Below, piece by piece: positions 50,955-59,417 of a DNA stretch of 64,000 nt. Source of the stretch: Nocardia kruczakiae NBRC 101016 (lineage in GTDB: Bacteria; Actinomycetota; Actinomycetes; Mycobacteriales; Mycobacteriaceae). The notes below the pieces were generated by a model. It saw only the letters and a program-made list of their open reading frames with translations. It did no database searches and was not told the DNA's origin. The position numbers were made by a program, and so were the translations under genes. The stretch lies in contig NZ_BDBL01000033.1 of NCBI RefSeq assembly GCF_001612965.1, forward strand, positions 1-64,000, read 5' to 3'. The number at the start of each line of letters is the position of its first letter. The stretch's first letter is position 1.

Positions 50955-53141
50955 TCAGCCGACCTCGCCGAGACCGACCCGGTCGAGCACCCAGGCGTAT
51001 TCGAAGGCGACTTCCTTCCACTTCTCGTAGCGGCCGCTGACGCCACCGTGCCCGGCGCTCATCTCGGTCTTCAGCAGGAGCTGGGCATCGCCGGTCTTCG
51101 TGGCCCGCAGCGCGGCGACCCACTTCGCGGGCTCCACGTAGAGCACCCGGGTGTCGTTGATGCTGGTGATCGCCAGGATCGCCGGATAGTCCACGGCCGC
51201 CACGTTCTCGTACGGCGAATAGGACTTCATATAGGCGTAGACCTCCGGATCCTCCAGCGGATTGCCCCACTCGTCCCATTCGATGACCGTCAGCGGCAGC
51301 GACGGGTCCAGGATCGAGGTGAGCGGATCCACGAACGGCACGTTGGCGAGGATGCCCGCGAACAGTTCGGGCGCCAGATTGGCCACCGCACCCATCAGCA
51401 GCCCACCCGCACTGCCACCGTCGGCCACCATCACCTGCGGCGTGGTGACGGCGGTGTCGACGAGATGGCGTGCGCAGGAGACGAAATCGGTGAAGGTGTT
51501 CTTCTTGGTGAGCGTCTTGCCGTTCTCGTACCACAGCCGGCCCATCTCGCCACCGCCGCGCACATGAGCGACCGCGAACACCATGCCGCGGTCGAGCAGC
51601 GACAGCCGCGACACCGAGAAACCGGGGTCGATACTGGCCTCGTAGGAGCCGTATCCGTAGAGCAGCAACGGTTTCGGGCCCGAACCCTCACTGTCGCGGC
51701 GGCGCACCACCGAGATCGGAATCCGGGTGCCGTCCGCCGCGGTCGCCCAATCCCGGTGCTGCACATAGTCGTCCGGGTCGTAGCCGCCGAGCACCTGCTG
51801 CTGTTTGCGCAGCATCAGTTCACCGGTGGCGGGCACGTAGTCGAAGACCTGCATCGGGGTGATGAACGAGGTCACGCCCAGCCGCAGCGTCGGCTGCGCC
51901 CATTCCGGATTGGAGCCCACGCCGGCGGAGAACAGTTCCAGGCCGAATTCCAGCTCGCGCAGTTCGCCGTAGCCCTCGGAAGTCAACGGCCACACCGCGA
52001 CTCGCGGCAGCGCCTCGCGCCGGTACGAGAGGACGAGATGATCGCGGAAGCAGTCGACGTCCTCGAGCCGCACATCGTCGCGATGGCCGATGAGCATGGT
52101 CATCGCCGCCGGATCGTCCACCGGCGCCTCGGTGAGGACGAAATTCTCGGCCTTCACGCCGTCGACCACATCGTTGTGCAGGATGAGCAGCCGGTCCTGC
52201 CCGCCGATCACCGCGTGTTCGGCCGAATACTCCACGCCCTCGCGGCGCGGCAGCAGCACCCGGAACTCACCCTCCGGATCGTCGGATTCGAGAATCCAGC
52301 CCTCGGTGGTGATCTTCGACCCGACCCAGATCATCAGGTACTTCTCGGAGCGGGTGGCCCCGATGCTGACCCAGTAGCGCTCGTCGGGCTCGTGGAACAC
52401 CGTGACGTCCTCGGTCTTCGCGGTGCCGAGGCGGTGGCGCCACACGGTGTCGGGCCGCCAGGATTCGTCGACGGTCTGATAGAAGACGTGGGTTCCGTCC
52501 AGCGACCAGGTCGCCCCGGGCGCGGTGCCGGGGATCTCGTCGCCGAGCAGTTCGCCGCTGCGTAGATCCTTGAACCGCAGCACATACCGCTCGTCACCGA
52601 CCGTGTCGGTGGAATAGGCCAGCAGGGTGCCGTCGTGGCTGATCGAATAGGCCCCGAGGGCGAAGAAGTCGTGCCCCTCGGCCAGCACGTTGCTGTCGAG
52701 CAGAATCTCCTCACCGGGGATCTCGATGTCGACCTCGAGTTGCGGCGGGGTCCAGTCGTCGCGATCGGCGATCGGGCAGCGGCAGTGCACGCCGTACTGC
52801 TTGCCTTCGAAGCTGCGCGAGTAGTACCAGTAGTCGCCCAGCCGCGCCGGAACCGACATATCGGTCTCCTGAGTGCGCGATTTGATCTCGTCGAAGATCC
52901 GCGCGCGCAGGGGCGCCAGGTGGGCGGTCTGGGCGTCGGTGTAGGCGTTCTCGGCCTCGAGATGGGCGATGACCTCGGGATCGTCCTTGTCCCGCAGCCA
53001 CTCGTAGAAATCGACGAAGGTGTCACCGTGATGGGTGCGTTCGGCCGGGACCTTCTTGGCCACCGGCGGGGTCACCGCCGCCGCGTCGTCGCCGGCGTTC
53101 TGGATGGTTCCGGTACCACTGTCGAGAGCCATGGTGACCAC
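50955..53141 (-). CDS. ptrB: Oligopeptidase B (S9 prolyl-oligopeptidase family)
   Basis: Cytoplasmic serine peptidase cutting short peptides after Arg or Lys. The 728-residue product has an N-terminal seven-bladed propeller (about 70-420) and a C-terminal hydrolase domain with GMVFAVAHVRGGGEMGRLWYE, the nucleophile in VADGGSAGGLLMG and the catalytic His in SAGHGGVSGRYEKWKE. It is a single intact gene, unlike M. tuberculosis, where ptrBa and ptrBb are two pieces. Starts at GTG 53141 and ATG 53132 are both possible. Confidence 0.92.
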   Translation of the reverse strand: MVTMALDSGTGTIQNAGDDAAAVTPPVAKKVPAERTHHGDTFVDFYEWLRDKDDPEVIAHLEAENAYTDAQTAHLAPLRARIFDEIKSRTQETDMSVPARLGDYWYYSRSFEGKQYGVHCRCPIADRDDWTPPQLEVDIEIPGEEILLDSNVLAEGHDFFALGAYSISHDGTLLAYSTDTVGDERYVLRFKDLRSGELLGDEIPGTAPGATWSLDGTHVFYQTVDESWRPDTVWRHRLGTAKTEDVTVFHEPDERYWVSIGATRSEKYLMIWVGSKITTEGWILESDDPEGEFRVLLPRREGVEYSAEHAVIGGQDRLLILHNDVVDGVKAENFVLTEAPVDDPAAMTMLIGHRDDVRLEDVDCFRDHLVLSYRREALPRVAVWPLTSEGYGELRELEFGLELFSAGVGSNPEWAQPTLRLGVTSFITPMQVFDYVPATGELMLRKQQQVLGGYDPDDYVQHRDWATAADGTRIPISVVRRRDSEGSGPKPLLLYGYGSYEASIDPGFSVSRLSLLDRGMVFAVAHVRGGGEMGRLWYENGKTLTKKNTFTDFVSCARHLVDTAVTTPQVMVADGGSAGGLLMGAVANLAPELFAGILANVPFVDPLTSILDPSLPLTVIEWDEWGNPLEDPEVYAYMKSYSPYENVAAVDYPAILAITSINDTRVLYVEPAKWVAALRATKTGDAQLLLKTEMSAGHGGVSGRYEKWKEVAFEYAWVLDRVGLGEVG

Positions 53142-53231
53142 CGTAATCGCGGTGGCCCGGTCGGGGTGCGCACCCCCACGCCCGCCGACCCGAGCAGATC
53201 GGCGAGAGTGGGGGCGCGAACTCGGCCCGCG

Positions 53232-53444
53232 CTACCCCAGGCCGGTGGTCCGCGGTGCGGGCCGGCGCAGGTCACGCCCGTTGCCGCGGGCCGAACGACG
53301 AGATTCCATCAGGAAGAACAGTGCGGCTTTGCGGCGCGGGCATTGGTCGGTGGGACAGCTGCTGTGACTGTGCAGGATGTTGTGTGCCTGCTCGACGGTG
53401 AGGTGCCGGGGCACCACCGCGCAACTGTCGAAGACGGGTGCCAT
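53232..53444 (-). CDS. Small Cys-containing hypothetical protein
   Basis: A 70-residue basic protein beginning MAPVFDSCAVVPRHLTVEQA, with three Cys residues (SCAVV, SSCPTDQCPRRKAALFFL) and a basic, disordered end. The start was chosen because GGAG lies 6 nt upstream. I cannot assign a family with certainty, though Cys-x5-Cys followed by a basic helix is seen in short conserved actinobacterial proteins. It is the last gene before ptrB on the same strand. Confidence 0.55.
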   Translation of the reverse strand: MAPVFDSCAVVPRHLTVEQAHNILHSHSSCPTDQCPRRKAALFFLMESRRSARGNGRDLRRPAPRTTGLG

Positions 53445-53740
53445 GCGGTGCTCCATCCTTGTCGTCCCTTCAGTGCGGCAGGGCACGCCCTCTCGGTCTC
53501 TTGACCAGTCGACGCCCTCCAACTGCCACAGTGCATGGGGTTTCCGATCAGGTTGCGGCGTAAACCAGCGGTGTTGCCGGGACGGGTGGACGAATCTCAC
53601 ATTCCGCAGGTCGGCATATCGGTGTGATTCCGGCCATGCCCGTACGCGCGGATTCGGAAACGACGCCGGTGCGGCGGCTCGCGACCGCTTACGCTCGGGG
53701 ACGGCAGCGCCCGTGCGGATTCCGGCGGGCGATCACATCG
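53445..53740. other. 296-nt divergent gap
   Basis: Between the small Cys protein and the DUF397 gene. No long credible ORF, no strong hairpin and no obvious promoter hexamers; a shallow open frame leads into DUF397 from 53624. Confidence 0.4.
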
Positions 53741-53980
53741 ATGCAGGAGCACAGGTTGGAAGCGAAGAATCGCGAGATCGAACCCGGGGCGGTCTGGCAG
53801 CGCAGCGGCGACGGGGAGGGCGGTGTCGAGGTGGCCTTCCTGGCCAGCGGCAATATCGGGCTGCGCGATGCCAAGAATCCTGATGGGCCGGCGCTGATCT
53901 TCACTCCCGGCGAGTGGCGGGCGTTCGTCGCCGGTGCCAAGGACGGCGAATTCAACCGCCCGGGCGCCCAGCCGCACTGA
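53741..53980 (+). CDS. DUF397 domain protein, solitary
   Basis: A 79-residue protein with a DUF397 domain: VEVAFLASGNIGLRDAKNPDGPALIFTPGEWRAFVAGAKDGEF is clear family sequence (residues about 31-72). Actinobacterial DUF397 proteins normally partner a neighbouring XRE regulator in antitoxin-like or developmental pairs. No XRE gene is adjacent. TTG at 53756, with GGAG 6 nt upstream, is an equally good start. A short extension upstream to 53636 stays in frame. Confidence 0.75.
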   Translation: MQEHRLEAKNREIEPGAVWQRSGDGEGGVEVAFLASGNIGLRDAKNPDGPALIFTPGEWRAFVAGAKDGEFNRPGAQPH

Positions 53981-54046
53981 ACCGAGCCCTGCAGGAATCC
54001 GGTCGCGCCCACCGTCGCGGGCCCGCGCCGATCGGACGCCCGGCGA

Positions 54047-55006
54047 TCAGGCCCCGATCGCCGCGCCGACGGTCGGCCAGGACGCGTGCAGATAGTCCTG
54101 CCAGTACGACCAGGAATGTGTCCCGACCGGGTTGTGATCGACCCGGGCCGGAATGCGCATACCGCGCAGTCGCTGTTCGAAGGCGGTGACGCAGACGCCC
54201 ACGCCGGCCTCGATCGGCCCGCCCAGGACGATGTTCTCCGGCAGCTGCGGTTTGATCTCGGTCTCGTGCGGACCGGGGATACCGGTGCCGGTGGACAGGT
54301 AGACAGTCTTGCCGCGCAGCCGATCCGCCAGCAGCGCCGGATCGTGGGCACCCCACTCCGGACTTCCCGGCGCACCCCACATATCGAACGGATTGCCGCC
54401 GCGGTTGGCGATCGAGAACATGATCGCCCCCTGCGCGATACCCAGATCCGGGCACGCACTGTAGCCCGCCACAGCCTCGTACAGCTCCGGATGGCGAACG
54501 GCCAGAACGAACGCCGCGATTCCGCCCATCGACAGGCCGCCGATCGCGTTCACGCCGTTGCCGGAGAAGGTGGCGTCGATGATCGGCGGAAGTTCGCGCG
54601 TCAGGAACGTCTCCCACCGATAGCGGCCGAAATGCGGATCGTCGCGCTGCCAGTCGGTGTAATAGCTCGCCTGCCCGCCGATCGGCAGGACGACATTGAC
54701 GTTCTTGCCGTGGAAGAAGGGTTCGGCATCGGTGGCGTTGGTCCAGGTGCTCTGCTGCACACCGGGATCGAGCCCGTCGAGCAGATAGTACGAGGGCCGC
54801 GAACCCCCGCCCGCCGGATGCAGCACCTGGACCTGCACGGTGCGTCCCATGGCTGGAGAGTCGATGAACAGCGCCGTCCGGGTCGGGCTCATATCGTTTT
54901 CTCCGACCACTCGCGCCGCCGATGCGCGTGGCTGTGGGCCCATCCAGGGACCGAAGACGCCCAGTCCGACTGTCAGCACAACCGCAGCAACGAGTGAACG
55001 TCGCAT
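54047..55006 (-). CDS. Secreted antigen-85-like mycolyltransferase/esterase
   Basis: A 319-residue exported alpha/beta-hydrolase of the antigen 85 (Fbp) type, which transfers mycolates between trehalose esters or to arabinogalactan. The ATG at 55006 has GGAGG 7 nt upstream. Sec signal peptide MRRSLVAAVVLTVGLGVFGP. Nucleophile elbow GLSMGGIAAF, substrate-face sequence QASYYTDWQ, Glu in CVTAFEQRLRG and the final His in GTHSWSYWQDYL. These match the Ser-Glu-His triad of Ag85. Its presence supports a mycolic-acid host. Trehalose versus other ester substrates cannot be decided. Confidence 0.85.
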   Translation of the reverse strand: MRRSLVAAVVLTVGLGVFGPWMGPQPRASAARVVGENDMSPTRTALFIDSPAMGRTVQVQVLHPAGGGSRPSYYLLDGLDPGVQQSTWTNATDAEPFFHGKNVNVVLPIGGQASYYTDWQRDDPHFGRYRWETFLTRELPPIIDATFSGNGVNAIGGLSMGGIAAFVLAVRHPELYEAVAGYSACPDLGIAQGAIMFSIANRGGNPFDMWGAPGSPEWGAHDPALLADRLRGKTVYLSTGTGIPGPHETEIKPQLPENIVLGGPIEAGVGVCVTAFEQRLRGMRIPARVDHNPVGTHSWSYWQDYLHASWPTVGAAIGA

Positions 55007-55123
55007 GTCCCCACCTCCGTCGACCCACCACAACTGCTACTTAAAGTAACGCACACTGTGGTGGCGTGCGAAGCTTCGACCTCCTGGCGTTTCCTCAGCA
55101 AACCGCCCGGTCCGCACCACGAC

Positions 55124-55594
55124 TCAGGTGAGCCACCACTTTCCGTCCGGTCCGCTCGCGGCATTCGGTTGCGCCCGCCCGGCAGCGCCCCGGATCGATG
55201 CGGCCAGATAGTCCAGGTCCGCACGCGGCGGAGTCGTCGCGCGATTGCGCAGCCCGAAGCCGTCGCCGGGCGTGCGCGGAATGACGTGCAGATGGACGTG
55301 GAAGACCTCCTGCCCGGCCGTAACACCATCTGCGAGAAAGAGATTCACCCCGTCGCAGCGCACCTCGGACTCTCGCAGCGCGGCCGCCAAGCGCTGCGCG
55401 ACCTGAAAGAGCTTGCCGCCGATCACCGGATCGAGTTCGGCCAGGCTCCGCGCCGGCACCTTCGGAATCACCAGCAGATGACCGGGCGTCATGGGACGGA
55501 TGTCCATGAACGCGAGAACGTCGTCGTCCTCGTAGACCTTCGACGAGGGCGCCCGCCCGGCGACGATATCGGCGAAAATCGTATAGGGGTCCAT
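55124..55594 (-). CDS. HIT family nucleotide hydrolase
   Basis: A 156-residue histidine-triad protein starting MDPYTIFADIVAGRAPSSKV, with MDIRPMTPGHLLVIPK and the catalytic triad HVHLHVIPR. HIT proteins hydrolyse nucleotide phosphoramidates such as AMP-lysine. It shares the purB strand but is separated from it by 131 nt. A second, different HIT protein is encoded at 61853-62287. Confidence 0.88.
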   Translation of the reverse strand: MDPYTIFADIVAGRAPSSKVYEDDDVLAFMDIRPMTPGHLLVIPKVPARSLAELDPVIGGKLFQVAQRLAAALRESEVRCDGVNLFLADGVTAGQEVFHVHLHVIPRTPGDGFGLRNRATTPPRADLDYLAASIRGAAGRAQPNAASGPDGKWWLT

Positions 55595-55725
55595 ATCCGG
55601 CAACCCTAGTCGGCGATTTCGCCTGCGCCGCCGCACCATTCGCACGGCGCCGAGCACGCGCGACACCACCGCGCGCACGGCGGCGCCGGGCGGATTCGGT
55701 GCCGCGACCACCGGGCCGGTGGCGA

Positions 55726-57159
55726 TTACAGAATCGGCGCGGGGGTGTAGCGGGCGGCCTCCGGATGCGCGTCGATGAGCTTCTGCACCTGCGCCACCAC
55801 ATCGCTCACCTGCGCCTCGGCGGCGCCGATGAACGCGGTCCGGTCCGCCAGGGCGGCCTCCAACCCGGCGCGATCCAGCGGCATCCGGTCGTCGGCCGCG
55901 AGGCGATCCAGCAGATCCGGTTCGCGACCCTGCTCCCGCATGGCCAGCGCGACCGCGACCGCATGCTCCTTGATGACCTCGTGCGCACTCTCGCGCCCGA
56001 CCCCGGCCCGTACGGCCGCCATCAGGATGCGGGTGGTGGCCAGGAAGGGCAGATAGCGGTTGAGCTCGCGCTCGATCACGGCCGGATAAGCGCCGAATTC
56101 GGCGAGGACGGTCAGGAAGGTCTCCATCATGCCGTCGATGGCGAAGAAGGCGTCCGGCAACGCGACCCGGCGCACCACGGAACAGAACACATCGCCCTCG
56201 TTCCACTGCGCGCCCGCCAGTTCGGCCGCCATCGAGCCGTAGCCGCGCAGCACCACCTGCAGACCGTTGACGCGCTCGCACGAGCGGGTGTTCATCTTGT
56301 GCGGCATCGCCGAACTGCCGACCTGCCCGGGCTGGAAACCCTCGGTGACCAGTTCGTGCCCGGCCATCAGGCGCACGGTGTGGGCGAACGACGAAGGGCC
56401 CGCGCCCAAGTGGACCAGCGCGGAGATCACGTCGTGGTCCAGGGAGCGGGGGTAGACCTGGCCGACGCTGGTCAGCACGGTCGCGAAGCCCAGATGCCGG
56501 GCGACCTTCTGTTCCAGCTCGGCGAGCTTGGCGGCGTCGCCGTCGAACAGATCGAGCATGTCCTGGGCGGTGCCCATCGGGCCCTTGATCCCACGCAGCG
56601 GATACCGGTCGATCAGCTCGCGCACCCGGCGCAGTGCGATCAGTACCTCGTCGGCCGCACTCGCGAACCGCTTGCCCAGCGTGGTGGCCTGCGCCGCCAC
56701 ATTGTGCGAGCGACCGGCCATCACCAGCGCCTGATACTCGGCGGCCCGCTCGGCCAGCCGGGCGGCGACCGCCACACCGTGTTCGTAGACGTGTTCCAGC
56801 GAGAGCCGGATCTGCAACTGTTCCACGTTCTCGGTCAGATCCCGGCTGGTCATGCCCTTGTGGATCTGCTCGTGACCGGCGAGGGCGTTGAACTCCTCGA
56901 TACGCGCCTTCACATCGTGGCGGGTGATCCGCTCGCGTTCGGCGATCGAGGCCAGATCGACCTCGCCCAGCACTCGCTCGTAATCCTCGAGGACCTCGGC
57001 GGTGACCGCCTCGGTACCGGCGGCACCGAGTTCGGTCTGGGCCCGCAGCACCTCGAGCCACAGCCGGCGCTCCAGCACGATCTTGTTCTCGGGCGACCAC
57101 AACTGCACCAGCTGCGGGCTCGCGTACCGGGTGGCGAGGACGTTCGGGACAAGACTCAC
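55726..57159 (-). CDS. purB: Adenylosuccinate lyase
   Basis: Two purine reactions: SAICAR to AICAR and adenylosuccinate to AMP. The 477-residue product carries the fumarase/lyase signature GSSAMPHKMN (281-290), HEQIHKGMTSRDLTEN and VMAGRSHNVAAQ. GTG start. Its upstream neighbour is a TetR gene with only 6 nt between, so the two are probably cotranscribed. purC, adjacent in M. tuberculosis, is missing. Confidence 0.96.
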   Translation of the reverse strand: MSLVPNVLATRYASPQLVQLWSPENKIVLERRLWLEVLRAQTELGAAGTEAVTAEVLEDYERVLGEVDLASIAERERITRHDVKARIEEFNALAGHEQIHKGMTSRDLTENVEQLQIRLSLEHVYEHGVAVAARLAERAAEYQALVMAGRSHNVAAQATTLGKRFASAADEVLIALRRVRELIDRYPLRGIKGPMGTAQDMLDLFDGDAAKLAELEQKVARHLGFATVLTSVGQVYPRSLDHDVISALVHLGAGPSSFAHTVRLMAGHELVTEGFQPGQVGSSAMPHKMNTRSCERVNGLQVVLRGYGSMAAELAGAQWNEGDVFCSVVRRVALPDAFFAIDGMMETFLTVLAEFGAYPAVIERELNRYLPFLATTRILMAAVRAGVGRESAHEVIKEHAVAVALAMREQGREPDLLDRLAADDRMPLDRAGLEAALADRTAFIGAAEAQVSDVVAQVQKLIDAHPEAARYTPAPIL

Positions 57160-57165
57160 GAACAG

Positions 57166-57870
57166 TCAGTCTAGTGTTCGATGCCTGCTCGGTTGCTGGG
57201 GCATGGCCGCGGGCAGATGCTGTGCCGCGGCCGACGGCACGGTCTGCGGCGCCATCAGCGGTTGCGGCACCGGCGGCGCGATCACATCGATCAGTTCCAG
57301 CAGCGCGCCCCGGGCGGTGCGGCGCGGTTGCGGATCGGATTCGGCCAGCGCGGCGACCACCGCACCGTCGACCACCGCGACCAGCCGGCGCAACTGATCG
57401 GTGCGCACCATCCGGTCGGATCGCCGCAGCACATCGGCCAGCAGGTCCTCGAGCTGGGCGCGTAACCGCAACTGCACCTCGCGCAGTTCCGGATGCCGGG
57501 CCGAGGCCACCGAGCGCTCGTAACGGGCGATCAGCCGCCCGCGCGCGAATTCGTCGGGTCCGTCGGTGCCGACCATCAGATCCACCACCAGATCGACGGT
57601 CGCCTCGGCGCCGCGCTTGCGGTGGGTGACCTCGCCGATCCGGCGGCGCATCGACTCCAGTTCGGCATTGCCGCTGAACTCGACCGCGCGCGCGATCAGA
57701 TCTTCGAGCGATTCGAAATAGTAGGTCGTGGATGCCAGGGGCAGATCCGCGCGCGTCGCCACCGAACGGTGGCGCACGGCATCGAAGCCGCCTTCGAGTA
57801 GCAACTCCGCGGCAGCCGCAACCAACGCTTGGCGACGCCTTTCGCCTTTCGGGGTCGTCGCGGTGATCAC
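57166..57870 (-). CDS. TetR family regulator upstream of purB
   Basis: A 234-residue regulator with helix-turn-helix EGGFDAVRHRSVATRADLPLASTTYYFESLEDL (about 27-59), a helical effector domain and a Pro/Gln/Ala-rich tail. It is first in a likely TetR-purB transcript. A TetR gene next to purB also occurs as Rv0775-Rv0777 region in M. tuberculosis. The start is GTG. A block of GTGC repeats just upstream may be its binding site. Confidence 0.82.
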   Translation of the reverse strand: MITATTPKGERRRQALVAAAAELLLEGGFDAVRHRSVATRADLPLASTTYYFESLEDLIARAVEFSGNAELESMRRRIGEVTHRKRGAEATVDLVVDLMVGTDGPDEFARGRLIARYERSVASARHPELREVQLRLRAQLEDLLADVLRRSDRMVRTDQLRRLVAVVDGAVVAALAESDPQPRRTARGALLELIDVIAPPVPQPLMAPQTVPSAAAQHLPAAMPQQPSRHRTLD

Positions 57871-57903
57871 CGTGTCATCGTGCCAGTCATCATCGGTTCA
57901 TCC

Positions 57904-57969
57904 GTGCCAAATCGGTGCGATCTGTGCAAATCTGTGCGTCTGTGCAATCCCGGCCGAATCGTTGCTGTG
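57904..57969. repeat. Cluster of GTGC-centred short repeats
   Basis: GTGC recurs at 57904, 57915, 57923, 57933, 57941 and 57966. Three successive copies are preceded by TCT (TCTGTGC) and most are followed by A or G and an AT-rich triplet. The 8-11 nt spacing is near one helical turn. It lies in the 247-nt gap upstream of the TetR-purB genes and downstream of the aminotransferase gene. Confidence 0.5.
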
Positions 57970-58117
57970 CAATCGACCATGGGACCGCGCAAATTTCCGG
58001 GATCCGGTCCGAGCGGACAGCCGGGACCGGTTCGAAATAGCAAGGGTTGAAATCACAACCCGAATCATTTGTACCGCATCCACGCGCTCCGGTGGGCCGG
58101 TACGGAAAGTCTGTGCG

Positions 58118-59305
58118 TCAGCTCAGATATCGGCCCAGTCGCACGAGTGCCTCCTCGATATCCGCCGTGGCGCCGGCGAAGGAGAAGCGGACCGTGCGGT
58201 GTCCGTTACGAGTGTCGAAATCGATTCCGGGCGCGAGGGCGACACCCGTGTGCGCCAACAGATCCGCGCACCAGCGCGTCGAATCCTGGCTCAGGTGACC
58301 GATATCGGCGTAGACGTAGAAGGCGCCGTCGGCGGGCGCCAGATCGGTGATCCCGAGTGCGGGCAGCCCGTCGAGCAGTAGCGCCCGGTTGCGGGCATAG
58401 CGGCGCACGTGGCCGTCGAGTTCGGATTTCGCCTCGGTACCGAACGCGTGCGTCGCCGCGAATTGCGAGATCGCCGGCGGGCAGACGGTCATATTGGAGG
58501 CCAGCCGCTGCAGCGCCGGACGCAGCCGCGCGGGCGCCAGCATCCAGCCCAGCCGCCAGCCCGTCATCGAGAAATACTTCGACACCGACCCGATCACCAC
58601 CGATTCGCGCGAGGTCTCCCAGGCCGAGCTCACCGGTTCGGTATCGCCGTCGTCCCCGGAATAGGCGATGCCGTGATAGATCTCGTCGGAGATCAGCAGC
58701 GTGCCGTGGTCGTCGCACCAGCGGGCCAGCGCCGCCAGCTCGTCGGGGGCGATCATCGTGCCGGTCGGATTCGCCGGGCTGGCCACGATCACACCGGCGG
58801 GCGGTTCGGGCAGTTCCTCCAGCATCGCCACCGTCGGCTGGAACCGGGTCCGGGGCCCGCAGTCCAGTTCGATCACCCGGCAGCCCAGCGCGGTGAGGGT
58901 GTTGCGGTAGGCCGGATAACCGGGGCGAGCGACCACGACGGTGTCACCGGCGTCGAATGCGGCCAGGAAGATCAGCGTGAACGCTCCCGAGGAGCCGGTC
59001 GTGATCACCACGTCGTCGGCCTCGACCTCGACGCCGTAGGTGGCGCGGTGATGGGCCGCGATGGCGGTGCGCAGTTCCGGGATACCGAAAGTCTCGGTGT
59101 AGCCGAGTAATTCGGCGTCGAGGGCCACCCGGGTGGCGCGCCGCACCGGCACCGGGGCGGGTGTGGAGGGCTGACCGGCCGCCAGGACCAGCACATCGCC
59201 GTGGGTGCGGGCGCGTTCGGCCGCGGCCTTCCAGACATCCATGACATAGAAGGTCGGAACGGTGGACCGCCGGGATTCACTGCGCACCAGACGACGGTAG
59301 AACAC
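58118..59305 (-). CDS. PLP-dependent aminotransferase, fold type I
   Basis: A 395-residue class I/II aminotransferase with GSSGAFTLIFLAAFDAGD, ASPANPTGTMI, the metal-free SDEIYHGIAY and the PLP-lysine motif SVSKYFSMTGWRLGW. The substrate is undecided; aspartate/tyrosine-type activities are common for this subgroup. GTG at 59305 is used, and GTG at 59287 is also possible. It is divergent from the M23 peptidase gene. Confidence 0.88.
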   Translation of the reverse strand: MFYRRLVRSESRRSTVPTFYVMDVWKAAAERARTHGDVLVLAAGQPSTPAPVPVRRATRVALDAELLGYTETFGIPELRTAIAAHHRATYGVEVEADDVVITTGSSGAFTLIFLAAFDAGDTVVVARPGYPAYRNTLTALGCRVIELDCGPRTRFQPTVAMLEELPEPPAGVIVASPANPTGTMIAPDELAALARWCDDHGTLLISDEIYHGIAYSGDDGDTEPVSSAWETSRESVVIGSVSKYFSMTGWRLGWMLAPARLRPALQRLASNMTVCPPAISQFAATHAFGTEAKSELDGHVRRYARNRALLLDGLPALGITDLAPADGAFYVYADIGHLSQDSTRWCADLLAHTGVALAPGIDFDTRNGHRTVRFSFAGATADIEEALVRLGRYLS

Positions 59306-59417
59306 CGGATTCGCCGGCCGGCGCGCAGTCCGTTCCCGGCACCGGGCGCCTGAGACGTTGCTGTGCGCCGCCGCGCCTGCCTGCGCGTCCGGGCGAGCCC
59401 CTGTTATCGTCGGCAGA

